A DNA stretch of 64,000 bases from Vibrio sinus. Its GTDB lineage: Bacteria; Pseudomonadota; Gammaproteobacteria; Enterobacterales; Vibrionaceae. The translations under genes were made by a program, and so were the position numbers. Below are positions 7,543 through 15,232 of this stretch, in pieces; the stretch's first letter is position 1; each line of letters opens with the position of its first letter. The stretch spans positions 1 through 64,000 of the forward strand of contig NZ_JAMKMR010000010.1 in the NCBI RefSeq assembly GCF_023634645.1. The letters run 5' to 3'. The notes beneath the pieces are model-generated. The model saw only the letters and a program-made list of their open reading frames with translations. It was not told where the DNA came from and made no database searches.

Positions 7543-9351
7543 TTACGTCATTAATCGCCCTTGCCTGAGTGACAAGGTAGTGTATTGGTCTATGGGAACT
7601 TTGAGCCCTCGAGAGAGGGGCTGAATGAGGCATTGCACTCCGGTTTGCTTCCATCCGGTCGCAGTCATTAATGCCTTTTCTAAAGAAGAGATTTCAGAGT
7701 TACAGTTATTTTCAGTGCTCCAAGGTAATGCGCTCCGCGCATTTTGAAGACGCTGCACGTCTTTTTTCTTCACGATGCTATAGCACTCGCTAGCGGTTTT
7801 GATGAGTTGCCCCAACCAAGAAAAACCGATCACCTTTTTGACCGTTTCACCGTATTGGTTTTGCTTCTCTTCATAGACCACTTTCGCTTTACCTGCGAGC
7901 TTGCAAAACAGCGCCCATTTTGAGGTGTCAGCTGCTACATAGAGTGCTTTTAGCTCCGGATCTACCTCTATTTTCTCTTTGGTAGATCGACGCAAATTGC
8001 GCCATAACGATACAGGTTCACCACCAAACTGCTGAAATTGACGAACTCTGTGAACCGATGACCAGCCCCTTACTCGGTAGGCTGCTTCTTCAGATTCGTC
8101 CTCAGGCATATGCTTGCCATTGATGTTTTTAGAGACATATTTCGCCATGTACGCAGTCGCACCACCTTTTTGCGGATCGGCTTCTTTCACATCGAAGCGA
8201 GGAGAAATATTGTTGCCTAATTCCTCCCTGTCTTCTTCAATCGCACAGCCTTCTAGGATGGAGATAACTTGATCTTTGTCTTTGGGTGAACAAAATAGAA
8301 AATAGTGCGCGTGACTAGTTGCATCTTTATGAGGTTCGGCAACACGAAAGCCGAAATACTCAATATCTGTTTTTGCAATCAGTGCTCGAGCTTTCGCCCA
8401 CTTGTGCATGAGAGCATTATGGCCTTCTTTTACTGACGCGCCATTCCATTTGCTCGATACTCGGTGATATTTACTCGGCAGTGTCCAAGTGATGAAAAGC
8501 GCAGTGAACCCTAAGTCTTGAGCCAGCTCTTCAAAGCCTCGACAACGTACCATCATTTCAATACGCCGATTCTCTGGGTTGGCCGTTGTGCGTTTTACCA
8601 CTTCCGCTAAATCGAACGCCTCCCCTGTGTCGTTATTCATGACTGCCATAGCTTCTACAAACTTGGTAGCTTCACGTTGTTTGCGTTTCCAGTTAGAAAA
8701 AGACATGGCACTAATGAAAGGGGCTTGGTGTTTTGACTCTCCGACTCTCTCGAGCGCTATTTGGGTGTACTCGATATATTGAGTACGAAGCTGTAGCAGC
8801 CGTCCTTCAATCCATTTGTCCGACTGCATTTTTAGCGCTGCAATTTCTAAATCTCTCTCGAGTTCATCCGGTTTATTTTTGCGCTTTTTGAAGTTGATAT
8901 TTGGCGGGTTAACGTGAATGAAACGAAGCTGTTCACGTTGTTGGTGATACACATGTTCAAGCGCGTCGAGATAACAATCAAACTGCTCAGCTAGGCTTTC
9001 ATCACATAGCAGCATCGAGCATTTATCTGAGTAGACCTTTGACAGCTTCTCTACCGCATCGTCACGCATCAAAATGTCATGGCTTAGTGCTTCAGCCTTG
9101 GCTTTATGCCGACAATCGACGAAAGAAAACTTATCTTCGATAAATGCGGCACGCTTTAAACCGAATTTAACCGCTTCTTCCGCGGCTTTAATGAGGTTAG
9201 CTTGAGTGGGGTTCGCTCGGTTAAGCCTAGCAGTTATCTTTCGCTTAACATCCGCTCGAACCATTGGCGGCAACCGAGGAAAAAAGCGGCGAGTGAACGC
9301 CGAACCTTGAAGAATATCACCCACACTCATTGCCATGCTTACCCCCAACAA
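7543..9351 (-). CDS. Phage replication initiator, GpA/HUH superfamily (602 aa)
   Basis: Rolling-circle initiator of the phage P2 gpA type. Motif 1 is FITWTLPS (286-293); the metal-binding HUH motif reads SHAHYFLF with H347 and H349; motif 3 is YMAKYVSKN with paired tyrosines Y401 and Y405, of which one nicks the origin and joins to the 5' end while the second supports strand exchange. Length is near PM2 P12 (about 630 residues). The origin is usually inside or beside the gene in this family. It overlaps a 63-residue gene by 13 bases and heads the early operon. Confidence 0.8.
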   Translation of the reverse strand: MLGVSMAMSVGDILQGSAFTRRFFPRLPPMVRADVKRKITARLNRANPTQANLIKAAEEAVKFGLKRAAFIEDKFSFVDCRHKAKAEALSHDILMRDDAVEKLSKVYSDKCSMLLCDESLAEQFDCYLDALEHVYHQQREQLRFIHVNPPNINFKKRKNKPDELERDLEIAALKMQSDKWIEGRLLQLRTQYIEYTQIALERVGESKHQAPFISAMSFSNWKRKQREATKFVEAMAVMNNDTGEAFDLAEVVKRTTANPENRRIEMMVRCRGFEELAQDLGFTALFITWTLPSKYHRVSSKWNGASVKEGHNALMHKWAKARALIAKTDIEYFGFRVAEPHKDATSHAHYFLFCSPKDKDQVISILEGCAIEEDREELGNNISPRFDVKEADPQKGGATAYMAKYVSKNINGKHMPEDESEEAAYRVRGWSSVHRVRQFQQFGGEPVSLWRNLRRSTKEKIEVDPELKALYVAADTSKWALFCKLAGKAKVVYEEKQNQYGETVKKVIGFSWLGQLIKTASECYSIVKKKDVQRLQNARSALPWSTENNCNSEISSLEKALMTATGWKQTGVQCLIQPLSRGLKVPIDQYTTLSLRQGRLMT

Positions 9352-9530
9352 TCCGATTCATTACATTGGTAACGAAGCGGTTTAGCTTTTCGCTTGGCGT
9401 TTTTATCTAAACCGTGTTTTTCGCGTAGTTTTTGGATAAGAAAAATAGAGCGCTGACGCTTCTTAGGATCTGGGCAAACCATGCCCTGCATATCAGGGCA
9501 CAACTTATGAATGGGATCAGATACTTGCAT
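9339..9530 (-). CDS. Small Cys-containing basic phage protein (63 aa)
   Basis: Basic peptide with cysteines in its N-terminal third (CPDMQGMVC) and at the C-terminus (CNESDC), a possible zinc knuckle. It lies between the Cox-like gene and the initiator gene and overlaps the latter by 13 bases. No family recognised; a DNA-binding accessory role is a guess. Confidence 0.4.
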   Translation of the reverse strand: MQVSDPIHKLCPDMQGMVCPDPKKRQRSIFLIQKLREKHGLDKNAKRKAKPLRYQCNESDCWG

Positions 9531-9545
9531 AAGACTATCCTCGTA

Positions 9546-9797
9546 TTAAATGGCGGCTTTCCAATGAGTAAATTCTTGAGCTTGCTCTTCGGCAAACTCT
9601 TCGAGTGCTTTCATGTTGATAAGAATGCGCCCTCGCCTTCCTCCTTCACGCTGAATCACAGGGAGTTTTCCGTTTTGAACCTGACATTTCACAGCGTCGA
9701 CGCTAAAACCTGCGAGCTCGGCGTACTTTTCTGGGGTCACAAATGGGGCATAGTGATTGAATGATTTATTTCCTGACGCGTCATTATGGTCTATCAT
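9546..9797 (-). CDS. Cox/excisionase-like DNA-binding protein (83 aa)
   Basis: Small protein with a winged-helix or AlpA-type core: TPEKYAELAGFSVDAVKCQV (about residues 21-40) is a helix-turn-helix and the GRRGRILINMKALEEF stretch the wing and last helix. It is the first gene of the early operon and is divergent from the repressor, the place of Cox/Apl in P2-like lysogeny switches. It probably represses lysogenic transcription and may assist excision. Confidence 0.6.
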   Translation of the reverse strand: MIDHNDASGNKSFNHYAPFVTPEKYAELAGFSVDAVKCQVQNGKLPVIQREGGRRGRILINMKALEEFAEEQAQEFTHWKAAI

Positions 9798-9903
9798 GCT
9801 TTACAACCTCTCATTGAAATACCAATGATGTTTTACTTTGTTTGTTTAAGGTTTATTAAATACGCAACAAGTTTGTGTTTCAATTGTTTTATTAAGGTTC
9901 ATT
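9798..9903. promoter_or_regulatory. Lysis-lysogeny switch region
   Basis: The 106 bases between the Cox-like gene and the repressor gene must hold both divergent promoters. TAAGGTTTATTAA and TTTATTAAGGTT flank an ACAAGTTTGT near-palindrome (about 9867-9876), so related AT-rich motifs are repeated here. These are candidate operators for the repressor and the Cox-like protein. Exact sites are not resolved. Confidence 0.45.
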
Positions 9904-10566
9904 ATGCGTGAATGGTTTCTGAGCTCTGAGTTAATAGGTCTAAAAGGCATGCCCAATTCCCTAACAGGCATTGGACAAAAAGCACGTAGAAACAACTGGT
10001 TAAGTAGAAAGGCTTCTGGTAATGGTCGCGCAATGGAGTACCATGTCTCCAATTTTCATGAGGATGTGGTCAAAGAGCTCGAAGCCAAGTACGGCAAGGT
10101 TTCAGGCGCAAATGGCTCATCTATTTATGCTGTGAATGAGGTTTGTGAATCGGTTCACGTTCCTGAGTTCGACGTCAAAGCCGCAGCAGGGGCTGGAATA
10201 CTTGTCAGCGGAGAACATCAAATCGGTAAGTTTTCGGTTTCCGCTCAGTTAATTAAAGATTTAGATCTGCATCCAGACCATACCGCTGTCATTTTCTGTG
10301 CAGGTTCTAGCATGTTACCGACGATTAGCGACAATGATCGTATTCTAGTGGACACGCGAGAGCTGACTGAACCGGTTAAAGATGGGGTCTATGTCATTCG
10401 TATTGATGACATGGTGTATGTAAAGCGCCTCAAATGGAATATCTTGCAACAAGGGTATGAGATCGTATCAGATAACCCCGAGTTCGATAGCTTTTCCATG
10501 TTTGGGGAAGACCTAAACCGATTAAAAATCATCGGTCGGGCAGCAATGGTCATGCGTTCTCTATGA
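9904..10566 (+). CDS. Phage repressor, Mu-type HTH plus S24 peptidase domain (220 aa)
   Basis: The N-terminus (residues 3-48, with GIGQKARRNNW) is a Mu/transposase-type winged HTH; the C-terminus is a LexA/CI-like domain. An Ala-Gly cleavage site is visible near residues 95-98 (AAGAG), the serine nucleophile is S136 in GSSMLP, and the general base is K174 in YVKRL. RecA-stimulated self-cleavage would therefore induce the prophage after DNA damage. Its stop codon overlaps the integrase start (ATGA), so repressor and integrase are co-translated. It is divergent from the Cox-like gene. Confidence 0.8.
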   Translation: MREWFLSSELIGLKGMPNSLTGIGQKARRNNWLSRKASGNGRAMEYHVSNFHEDVVKELEAKYGKVSGANGSSIYAVNEVCESVHVPEFDVKAAAGAGILVSGEHQIGKFSVSAQLIKDLDLHPDHTAVIFCAGSSMLPTISDNDRILVDTRELTEPVKDGVYVIRIDDMVYVKRLKWNILQQGYEIVSDNPEFDSFSMFGEDLNRLKIIGRAAMVMRSL

Positions 10567-11549
10567 CGATAAAGAAAGAAGGCGACAAATGGCAGGTAGA
10601 TATTCGTCCCGCTGGTCGGGCGGGTAAACGCTACCGCCGTAAATTTGATAAAAAGTCTGAGGCATTAGCTTACGAAAAGCACATTCTAAGCACAGCACAT
10701 GCAAAAGAATGGTTAGATACGCCTAAAGATAAACGCCGACTTTCTGAACTCATTGAAATTTGGTGGCTTAAAGCGGGTCAGTTTAAACGAACCGCCAAAG
10801 CCTACCACAGCATTTTAAAGCTCATCTGTGAAGAACTTGGCAACCCAACAGCCGATAAAATCAATGCAAAGCTAATAACTAACTGGCAATTAATGCGAGC
10901 GGATAAAGGCCATAAATCGAGCACTATTCGCAGAGCGACAAACTGTATCAGTAATGTGTTTACCGAGCTGATTGCAACGGGTGACTTTGCACATGAGAAC
11001 CCGCTGAAAGGTATTAAACGGCCTGTAGAAAAACGCCCTGAGATGACCTATCTCACTCTCGAGCAAATCGAAGTGCTCCGAAACGCAGTGAAAGACGATA
11101 TTGAATTGCTAAACGCCGTCGATATTTGTTTGGCTACGGGGTCAAGGTGGCGTGAGATGATAAGTCTTAAAAGCAGCAACCTATCCCCTCATCGGATCCG
11201 CTTTACCGAAACTAAAACGGATAAGTCGAGAACTGTGCCGATTAGCGAAGAGCTGTATAACCGCATTTATCCAAAATATGGTGGCTCACTTTTTACTAGC
11301 GATCCGCAGCAGAAGCTACGCAGAAAGATAAAGACGCTTGGCTTTGACCTACCGACAGGCCAAAAAGTACATATCTTGCGACATACGTTTGCAAGCTACT
11401 TCATTATGAATGGCGGGAACATATTAACGCTGCAAAAAATTCTAGGTCATTCAGACATTCAACAAACGATGGAGTACGCTCATTTAGCACCGGATTATTT
11501 GCAGGATGCTGTGACTTTAAACCCACTATCTAGGATCAATAGTGCTTGA
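10563..11549 (+). CDS. int: Phage tyrosine integrase (328 aa)
   Basis: Site-specific tyrosine recombinase. An N-terminal arm-binding region is followed by a SAM-like core-binding domain (about residues 55-145) and a catalytic domain with R195 (TGSRWRE), H270/R273 (HILRHTF), H296 (LGHSD) and nucleophile Y305. The set is complete, so it is probably active. The gene overlaps the repressor gene by four bases. It lies next to the tRNA-Arg fragment at 12402, its presumed attachment site. Confidence 0.85.
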   Translation: MTIKKEGDKWQVDIRPAGRAGKRYRRKFDKKSEALAYEKHILSTAHAKEWLDTPKDKRRLSELIEIWWLKAGQFKRTAKAYHSILKLICEELGNPTADKINAKLITNWQLMRADKGHKSSTIRRATNCISNVFTELIATGDFAHENPLKGIKRPVEKRPEMTYLTLEQIEVLRNAVKDDIELLNAVDICLATGSRWREMISLKSSNLSPHRIRFTETKTDKSRTVPISEELYNRIYPKYGGSLFTSDPQQKLRRKIKTLGFDLPTGQKVHILRHTFASYFIMNGGNILTLQKILGHSDIQQTMEYAHLAPDYLQDAVTLNPLSRINSA

Positions 11550-11641
11550 ATCTTTATATGATTAGCAAACAAATTTATGCTCATATCTTGAGCGAATCCT
11601 AGTTGGCTTCTTCTTGAATGGTTTGAACACGGATGTAAGAA

Positions 11642-12262
11642 ATGAAAGCTGAGTGGCAAGATTTTTGGCGAGACATTTTAAAAAATATAATTGATAAACT
11701 CTTAGTCGGTGGAATAGTTGGAGTGGCAATTTTTCTAAGTACTCAATGGCTTGAAAGCTACAAACAGCTGAACTCAACAAATATAGAAATAAATCAAAAG
11801 AAAATTGAAAAATTAGCTGAGGTTTGGGAACAAGCATACTTACTGGATAAACACTTTCAAAAATACGAGTCCATATATGTTGAAATAGATAAAACATTTA
11901 AGGGGGCTCTTAATTCCATGAAGAATAATTTGAAACATGGTGCTCATGTAAAAGATGAAGAGCGCAAAATTTATGACTTAGAAGCAAAAACTAAGGATAA
12001 GTACTCCAAAAAACTCGCCGAAGCAAACAAGGAGCATCTTAGGCTATTTCAGAAAACTTTAGATAAAAACCGTTTTTGGATAGAAGATAAGTACTTAATA
12101 CCACTTGAAGAGTACTCTCATGCAGTTGGTGAGCTTGCTCGGCTTTTACCTTTAAAAAATGCAGACTCTATAGCGAAAGCTCGCGTTCTTGAAAAGAGAA
12201 TCAGTAGACTCTCTATTACGATAAATGATGTAAGAAATGAAATTTTGCATGATGGTATATAA
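11642..12262 (+). CDS. Membrane-anchored coiled-coil protein, prophage cargo (206 aa)
   Basis: Not recognised. A hydrophobic helix (about residues 20-38) anchors a long, highly charged helical region (about 45-135) likely to form a coiled coil; the C-terminal part is also helical. The gene sits between integrase and attachment site, is AT-richer than the phage core, and has its own gap. This is a frequent place for lysogenic conversion or defence genes. No toxin or defence motif is visible. Confidence 0.5.
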   Translation: MKAEWQDFWRDILKNIIDKLLVGGIVGVAIFLSTQWLESYKQLNSTNIEINQKKIEKLAEVWEQAYLLDKHFQKYESIYVEIDKTFKGALNSMKNNLKHGAHVKDEERKIYDLEAKTKDKYSKKLAEANKEHLRLFQKTLDKNRFWIEDKYLIPLEEYSHAVGELARLLPLKNADSIAKARVLEKRISRLSITINDVRNEILHDGI

Positions 12263-12401
12263 CAACTAGACATTCCTTAGTGTCCACAAATTGACCACAT
12301 AATTTATTTTTCGTCACTTTTTATCATTTTTCGGATCGTTTAATTATGTTGTATTTAAATAACTTTACGTTTTATGACTTCTCATGAAATGTAATTTATT
12401 T

Positions 12402-12448
12402 CCCTCCTAAGGGGCAGGTCATAGGTTCGAATCCTATCGGGAGCGCCA
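12402..12448 (+). other. attR: 3' half of tRNA-Arg(CCU)
   Basis: Starts at the anticodon loop CTCCTAA (12404-12410, anticodon CCU). Then come the 3' anticodon stem GGGGC, variable loop, T-arm ATAGG-TTCGAAT-CCTAT, acceptor strand CGGGAGC, discriminator G and CCA. No 5' half precedes it, so it is not a functional gene. This is the classic footprint of integration into a tRNA 3' end; the intact tRNA-Arg should lie at the other prophage end, left of the window. The exact crossover within it is not resolved. Confidence 0.8.
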
Positions 12449-12459
12449 TTTTAAAAGGG

Positions 12460-12489
12460 CTAAGCGGTTAGTAACCACTTAGCTTTTTC
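12460..12489 (+). terminator. Terminator of displaced tRNA-Arg 3' end
   Basis: Stem CTAAGCGGTT / AACCACTTAG (one mismatch) with a three-base loop, followed by CTTTTTC. It directly follows the tRNA fragment and is probably the original chromosomal tRNA terminator. Confidence 0.7.
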
Positions 12490-13042
12490 TCTTTTTAAAA
12501 TCCTGTGTAGCAAATATGTAGCAGATTTTTTGTTGATTAAAAAACGATAGTGTTACTCAGCGCACAAAATTCCTATCTGTACTTAGTTACTCCGCCGACC
12601 AAAATACAAATTACGATGCCATTTGTGTGTTTATGAAAAGCGAAATCCTTTCTAGTTAGAAATTTGTGCCGAAAGAGAAATATTCGGATTAAAAAGTATC
12701 AAGCACACGAAAATACTGGTTTGGTCTGATCGACAGAAGTTGTATTGAAACGGATTTTACAGCTCTTCCCAAAGAAAAACGGTAAACCTACTAACGTGAT
12801 CATATTGACCTGAGTTAATGTCTATACAGACCTCTCTTCCGTTTTGAATTTACTTGGAATAGACGTTCTTCTACCACAAAACACCGATGGCATCAGAACA
12901 GAAGTTGCTCCATTTAAAACAATGGAGGGCTAAATAGGTGACCCGTATCCTTGATGAACCTGTCTACATCTCCAAAAACATCTCCCTATTGCTCCTCCCT
13001 TTCAGCTTCCGAAACTTGCACGTTTATGTTGAACGGGCATTC
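12490..13042. other. Gene-free stretch between attR and the AfsA island
   Basis: No reading frame here has a convincing start, composition or family. A plus-strand frame beginning near 12951 runs antisense into the ArsR gene and looks spurious. The sequence may be decayed remnant DNA at an insertion hotspot. No transposase motif or terminal inverted repeat was seen. Confidence 0.5.
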
Positions 13043-13354
13043 TTATTTTCCGCTGTGGTTTCTTAGAGTCTTCAATAGCCCTGGGTACCTTTTTTCGATG
13101 TGGCTCCTCCTCAAAGTAGCGAGAGATCGATTTCCACGATCGACATGGGAAATTAACCCTGACTCTTTAAGAACTTTAAAGTGATGGGATCTAGTCGCTT
13201 TAGTCACAGAAAGGTTGAAACTGGAACAGTGCCTTTCAGCTCCTTCTTCATCATTTATTAAATCAATGACAACTTTAAGCCGTATTGGATGAGCTAGAGC
13301 TTTGAACACTTCCAGAAGCTCTGAAGTGTGTGGGTATGGAGAATACTTAATCAT
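13043..13354 (-). CDS. ArsR-type winged-helix regulator (103 aa)
   Basis: The pattern LLEVFKALAHPIRLKVVIDL (about residues 12-31) followed by helix-turn-helix SVTKATRSHHFKVLKESGLI (about 49-68) and wing VDRGNRS is that of ArsR/SmtB repressors. No metal-binding CxC in the recognition helix is seen, so it probably senses something other than arsenite. It is divergent from the AfsA operon with a 181-base shared promoter region, so it is the likely regulator of that operon, perhaps responding to its product. RBS AGGATCC precedes the ATG. Confidence 0.75.
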   Translation of the reverse strand: MIKYSPYPHTSELLEVFKALAHPIRLKVVIDLINDEEGAERHCSSFNLSVTKATRSHHFKVLKESGLISHVDRGNRSLATLRRSHIEKRYPGLLKTLRNHSGK

Positions 13355-13385
13355 ATAGGATCCTATTAAAATAATTAATAAACCA

Positions 13386-13414
13386 TTGACATTGAAACTA
13401 AATGCACATATTGT
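13386..13414 (+). promoter_or_regulatory. Predicted sigma-70 promoter of AfsA operon
   Basis: TTGACA (13386-13391), 17-base spacer, TATTGT (13409-13414). Predicted start near 13421 gives a leader of about 115 bases before the AfsA-type gene. Confidence 0.55.
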
Positions 13415-13442
13415 TTGCCCCTATTAGAAGGTTGGCTCCAAT

Positions 13443-13454
13443 ACATACGTATGT
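13443..13454. promoter_or_regulatory. Candidate operator ACATACGTATGT
   Basis: Perfect 12-base palindrome about 22-34 bases downstream of the predicted transcription start of the AfsA operon and upstream of the divergent ArsR gene. A dimeric winged-helix repressor bound here would block transcription. ArsR is the obvious candidate ligand; this is inference. Confidence 0.4.
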
Positions 13455-13535
13455 CTATGTTCGAACCATGGGCAATAATAATTATAATATTTATAAAAAA
13501 CAATGTCAGAAAACTAGGAAATAGCCCCAGGAGAT

Positions 13536-14579
13536 ATGATGCAGATCGATACAGCTTCAATATGCTCGAAACTCAAGCATTTAGAAACCAACATGTTTGC
13601 CAAAAAAGAATATGAATCTAGTTGCTCTTACACTACCACTGTCAGTAAAGAGTTGGTACATAGAGCCGCTGTGAGCGAAGTGTTTTTAACAGATGTAAAT
13701 AAACTTGGATATGAGCGGTTCATTACTGGAGCACACCTACCAAGAACTCATTCATATTATAATGATATACCATCTGAAGAGAAATATTATGATAACATTC
13801 TCTTATTAGAAGTATGTCGTCAGTCGTCAATAATCATAACACATCACTATTATGAAATTCCTTTGTCGGCTAAGTTCATTTTCAATGAAGCCAAGTTTAC
13901 CATAAATAACTTTCACGCACTCAGGGTCAAAGAGACTGCTTCTAATGTACTAACAGAAGTTAATGTTATCTCGGAAGACAAAAGAAATAACAAGCTTATC
14001 GGCCTAACATTCGAAATGAAAGTTTATATTGATGGCCTTCTTTGTGCTACTAAATTAATGGATATAACATGGCTAGAAGCAGCACTCTGGAAGAAGATAA
14101 GAAGAAAACCAATTAAAGATGCCGAAGCTTTATATGAGAAAAACTCAGTTGACACGCCGACAACCCTAAAGCTTGAAGAAAGTGAATTAGTTGGCCGAGG
14201 AAAATCAGATAACGTCGTAATATATAAACCCGAAAAAGCTGAAGAAGATAAGACTAGGTTTAAGATATTTGTAAATGAATATCATCCAGCCATATTTGAC
14301 CATCCTTTAGATCATATCCCTGGGATGTTAATCATTGAATCATTTCGACAATCTTCTATAAAGTTCCTACTAGATAACTACAGATTGAAACATGATGATA
14401 TCTATATGAAAGTTATAAATATAGATTTCGTCAAATTCGCGGAACTTTTGATTGATACATACTGTTATATAGAAAATGTGTGTGTTGACGAAAGGACTAA
14501 TGATATAAAGATGGTTTTGTCAGTTAGACAAAATAACTCTATTTCTGCTCTGGTCAATATTACTTACTCCGGAATATAA
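13536..14579 (+). CDS. AfsA-family butyrolactone/butenolide synthase homologue (347 aa)
   Basis: Two A-factor-biosynthesis hotdog repeats. Repeat 1 (about 40-185) has VHRAAVSEVFLTD, then LLEVCRQSSIIITHHYY; repeat 2 (about 215-345) has GRGKSDNVV and HPAIFDHPLDHIPGM followed by ESFRQSS. These are the family signatures. In Streptomyces AfsA joins a beta-ketoacyl thioester to dihydroxyacetone phosphate, making a butenolide phosphate. AGGAG seven bases before ATG supports the start. It heads an operon with a phosphatase, P450 and exporter, with five bases to the next gene. Such genes are rare outside actinomycetes. Product and substrate chain are unknown. Confidence 0.8.
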   Translation: MMQIDTASICSKLKHLETNMFAKKEYESSCSYTTTVSKELVHRAAVSEVFLTDVNKLGYERFITGAHLPRTHSYYNDIPSEEKYYDNILLLEVCRQSSIIITHHYYEIPLSAKFIFNEAKFTINNFHALRVKETASNVLTEVNVISEDKRNNKLIGLTFEMKVYIDGLLCATKLMDITWLEAALWKKIRRKPIKDAEALYEKNSVDTPTTLKLEESELVGRGKSDNVVIYKPEKAEEDKTRFKIFVNEYHPAIFDHPLDHIPGMLIIESFRQSSIKFLLDNYRLKHDDIYMKVINIDFVKFAELLIDTYCYIENVCVDERTNDIKMVLSVRQNNSISALVNITYSGI

Positions 14580-14584
14580 TTACA

Positions 14585-15229
14585 ATGAATGACATTATTA
14601 TCTGGTTTGACTTCGGAGGTGTGCTTTCTCCTCCAATCAATACTCTATTCGATATTTACTTCGAGAAAACTGGTATTCCTCCAGAAATTCTGAAAGAAGC
14701 AATGGAAAAGGTCGCTAGTGATATGGGGCTGGAAATGTTATCCCCAATAGAAAATGCTTTAATTTCAGAGAGAGAGTGGGGAGTAAAATTAGAAGAGTAT
14801 ATAAACTCTGCATATACAGAAATCGATACCTCACAAGCTGACTTCAAAATGTTTGGTAAGCAATGGTTTGGAAATGTTGAACCAAACATACGTATGATTG
14901 AAGAATTTAAAAGGCTTAAGAACTGTGGCGTAACAGTAGGTATCCTTACAAACAATGTAATTGAATGGGAGTCCCATTGGAGAAATATGGTAGGGTTGGA
15001 TGATGTAGCCGACTTTATTGTAGATTCCTCTAAAGAGAAGCGAAGGAAACCAGAACCGGAGTTTTATTATCTGGCTGAACGGTATTCTGGTCGATCGGGT
15101 GATAAATGCGTTCTTATTGATGATCTTATTGTTAACTGTAAATCAGCTGAGAATCGAGGTTGGAAAACAGTTAATTTTATTAACAACGATCAAGCCATTT
15201 CAGAATTACGAAGTCTTATCAGAATATAG
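14585..15229 (+). CDS. HAD-superfamily phosphatase (214 aa)
   Basis: Motif I is FDFGGVLS (about residues 8-15), motif II ILTNN (about 119-123), motif III lysine in KRRKPEPEFY (about 152-161), motif IV LIDD (about 178-181). This is the YihX/GGVL-type HAD hydrolase pattern with a cap domain between motifs I and II. Beside an AfsA homologue it most likely dephosphorylates the butenolide phosphate, as the HAD phosphatase MmfP is placed in methylenomycin-furan biosynthesis. It is separated by five bases from the AfsA gene and by three from the P450 gene. Confidence 0.75.
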   Translation: MNDIIIWFDFGGVLSPPINTLFDIYFEKTGIPPEILKEAMEKVASDMGLEMLSPIENALISEREWGVKLEEYINSAYTEIDTSQADFKMFGKQWFGNVEPNIRMIEEFKRLKNCGVTVGILTNNVIEWESHWRNMVGLDDVADFIVDSSKEKRRKPEPEFYYLAERYSGRSGDKCVLIDDLIVNCKSAENRGWKTVNFINNDQAISELRSLIRI

Positions 15230-15232
15230 AAA

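Larger units (their letters stand above)
1..12448. mobile_element. Tailless (PM2/corticovirus-like) prophage, right part
   Basis: Contiguous phage block whose left end lies outside the window. Modules seen are lysis and virion genes (minus, 39-4631), packaging ATPase and replication (minus, 5530-9797), and repressor plus integrase (plus, 9904-11549). No terminase, portal, tail or baseplate gene is present. Instead there is a GpA-type HUH initiator, a roughly 250-residue ATPase and a row of tiny membrane proteins, which is the known composition of PM2-like prophages in marine bacteria. The right boundary is the 3' part of tRNA-Arg(CCU) at 12402-12448. The phage family is inferred from gene content; the double-jelly-roll capsid fold cannot be proven from sequence alone. 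Confidence 0.75.

Noticed and set aside
12951..13184. Plus-strand frame of 77 codons upstream of and over the ArsR gene
   Set aside because: Antisense to a clear ArsR family gene, no ribosome-binding site and no family resemblance.
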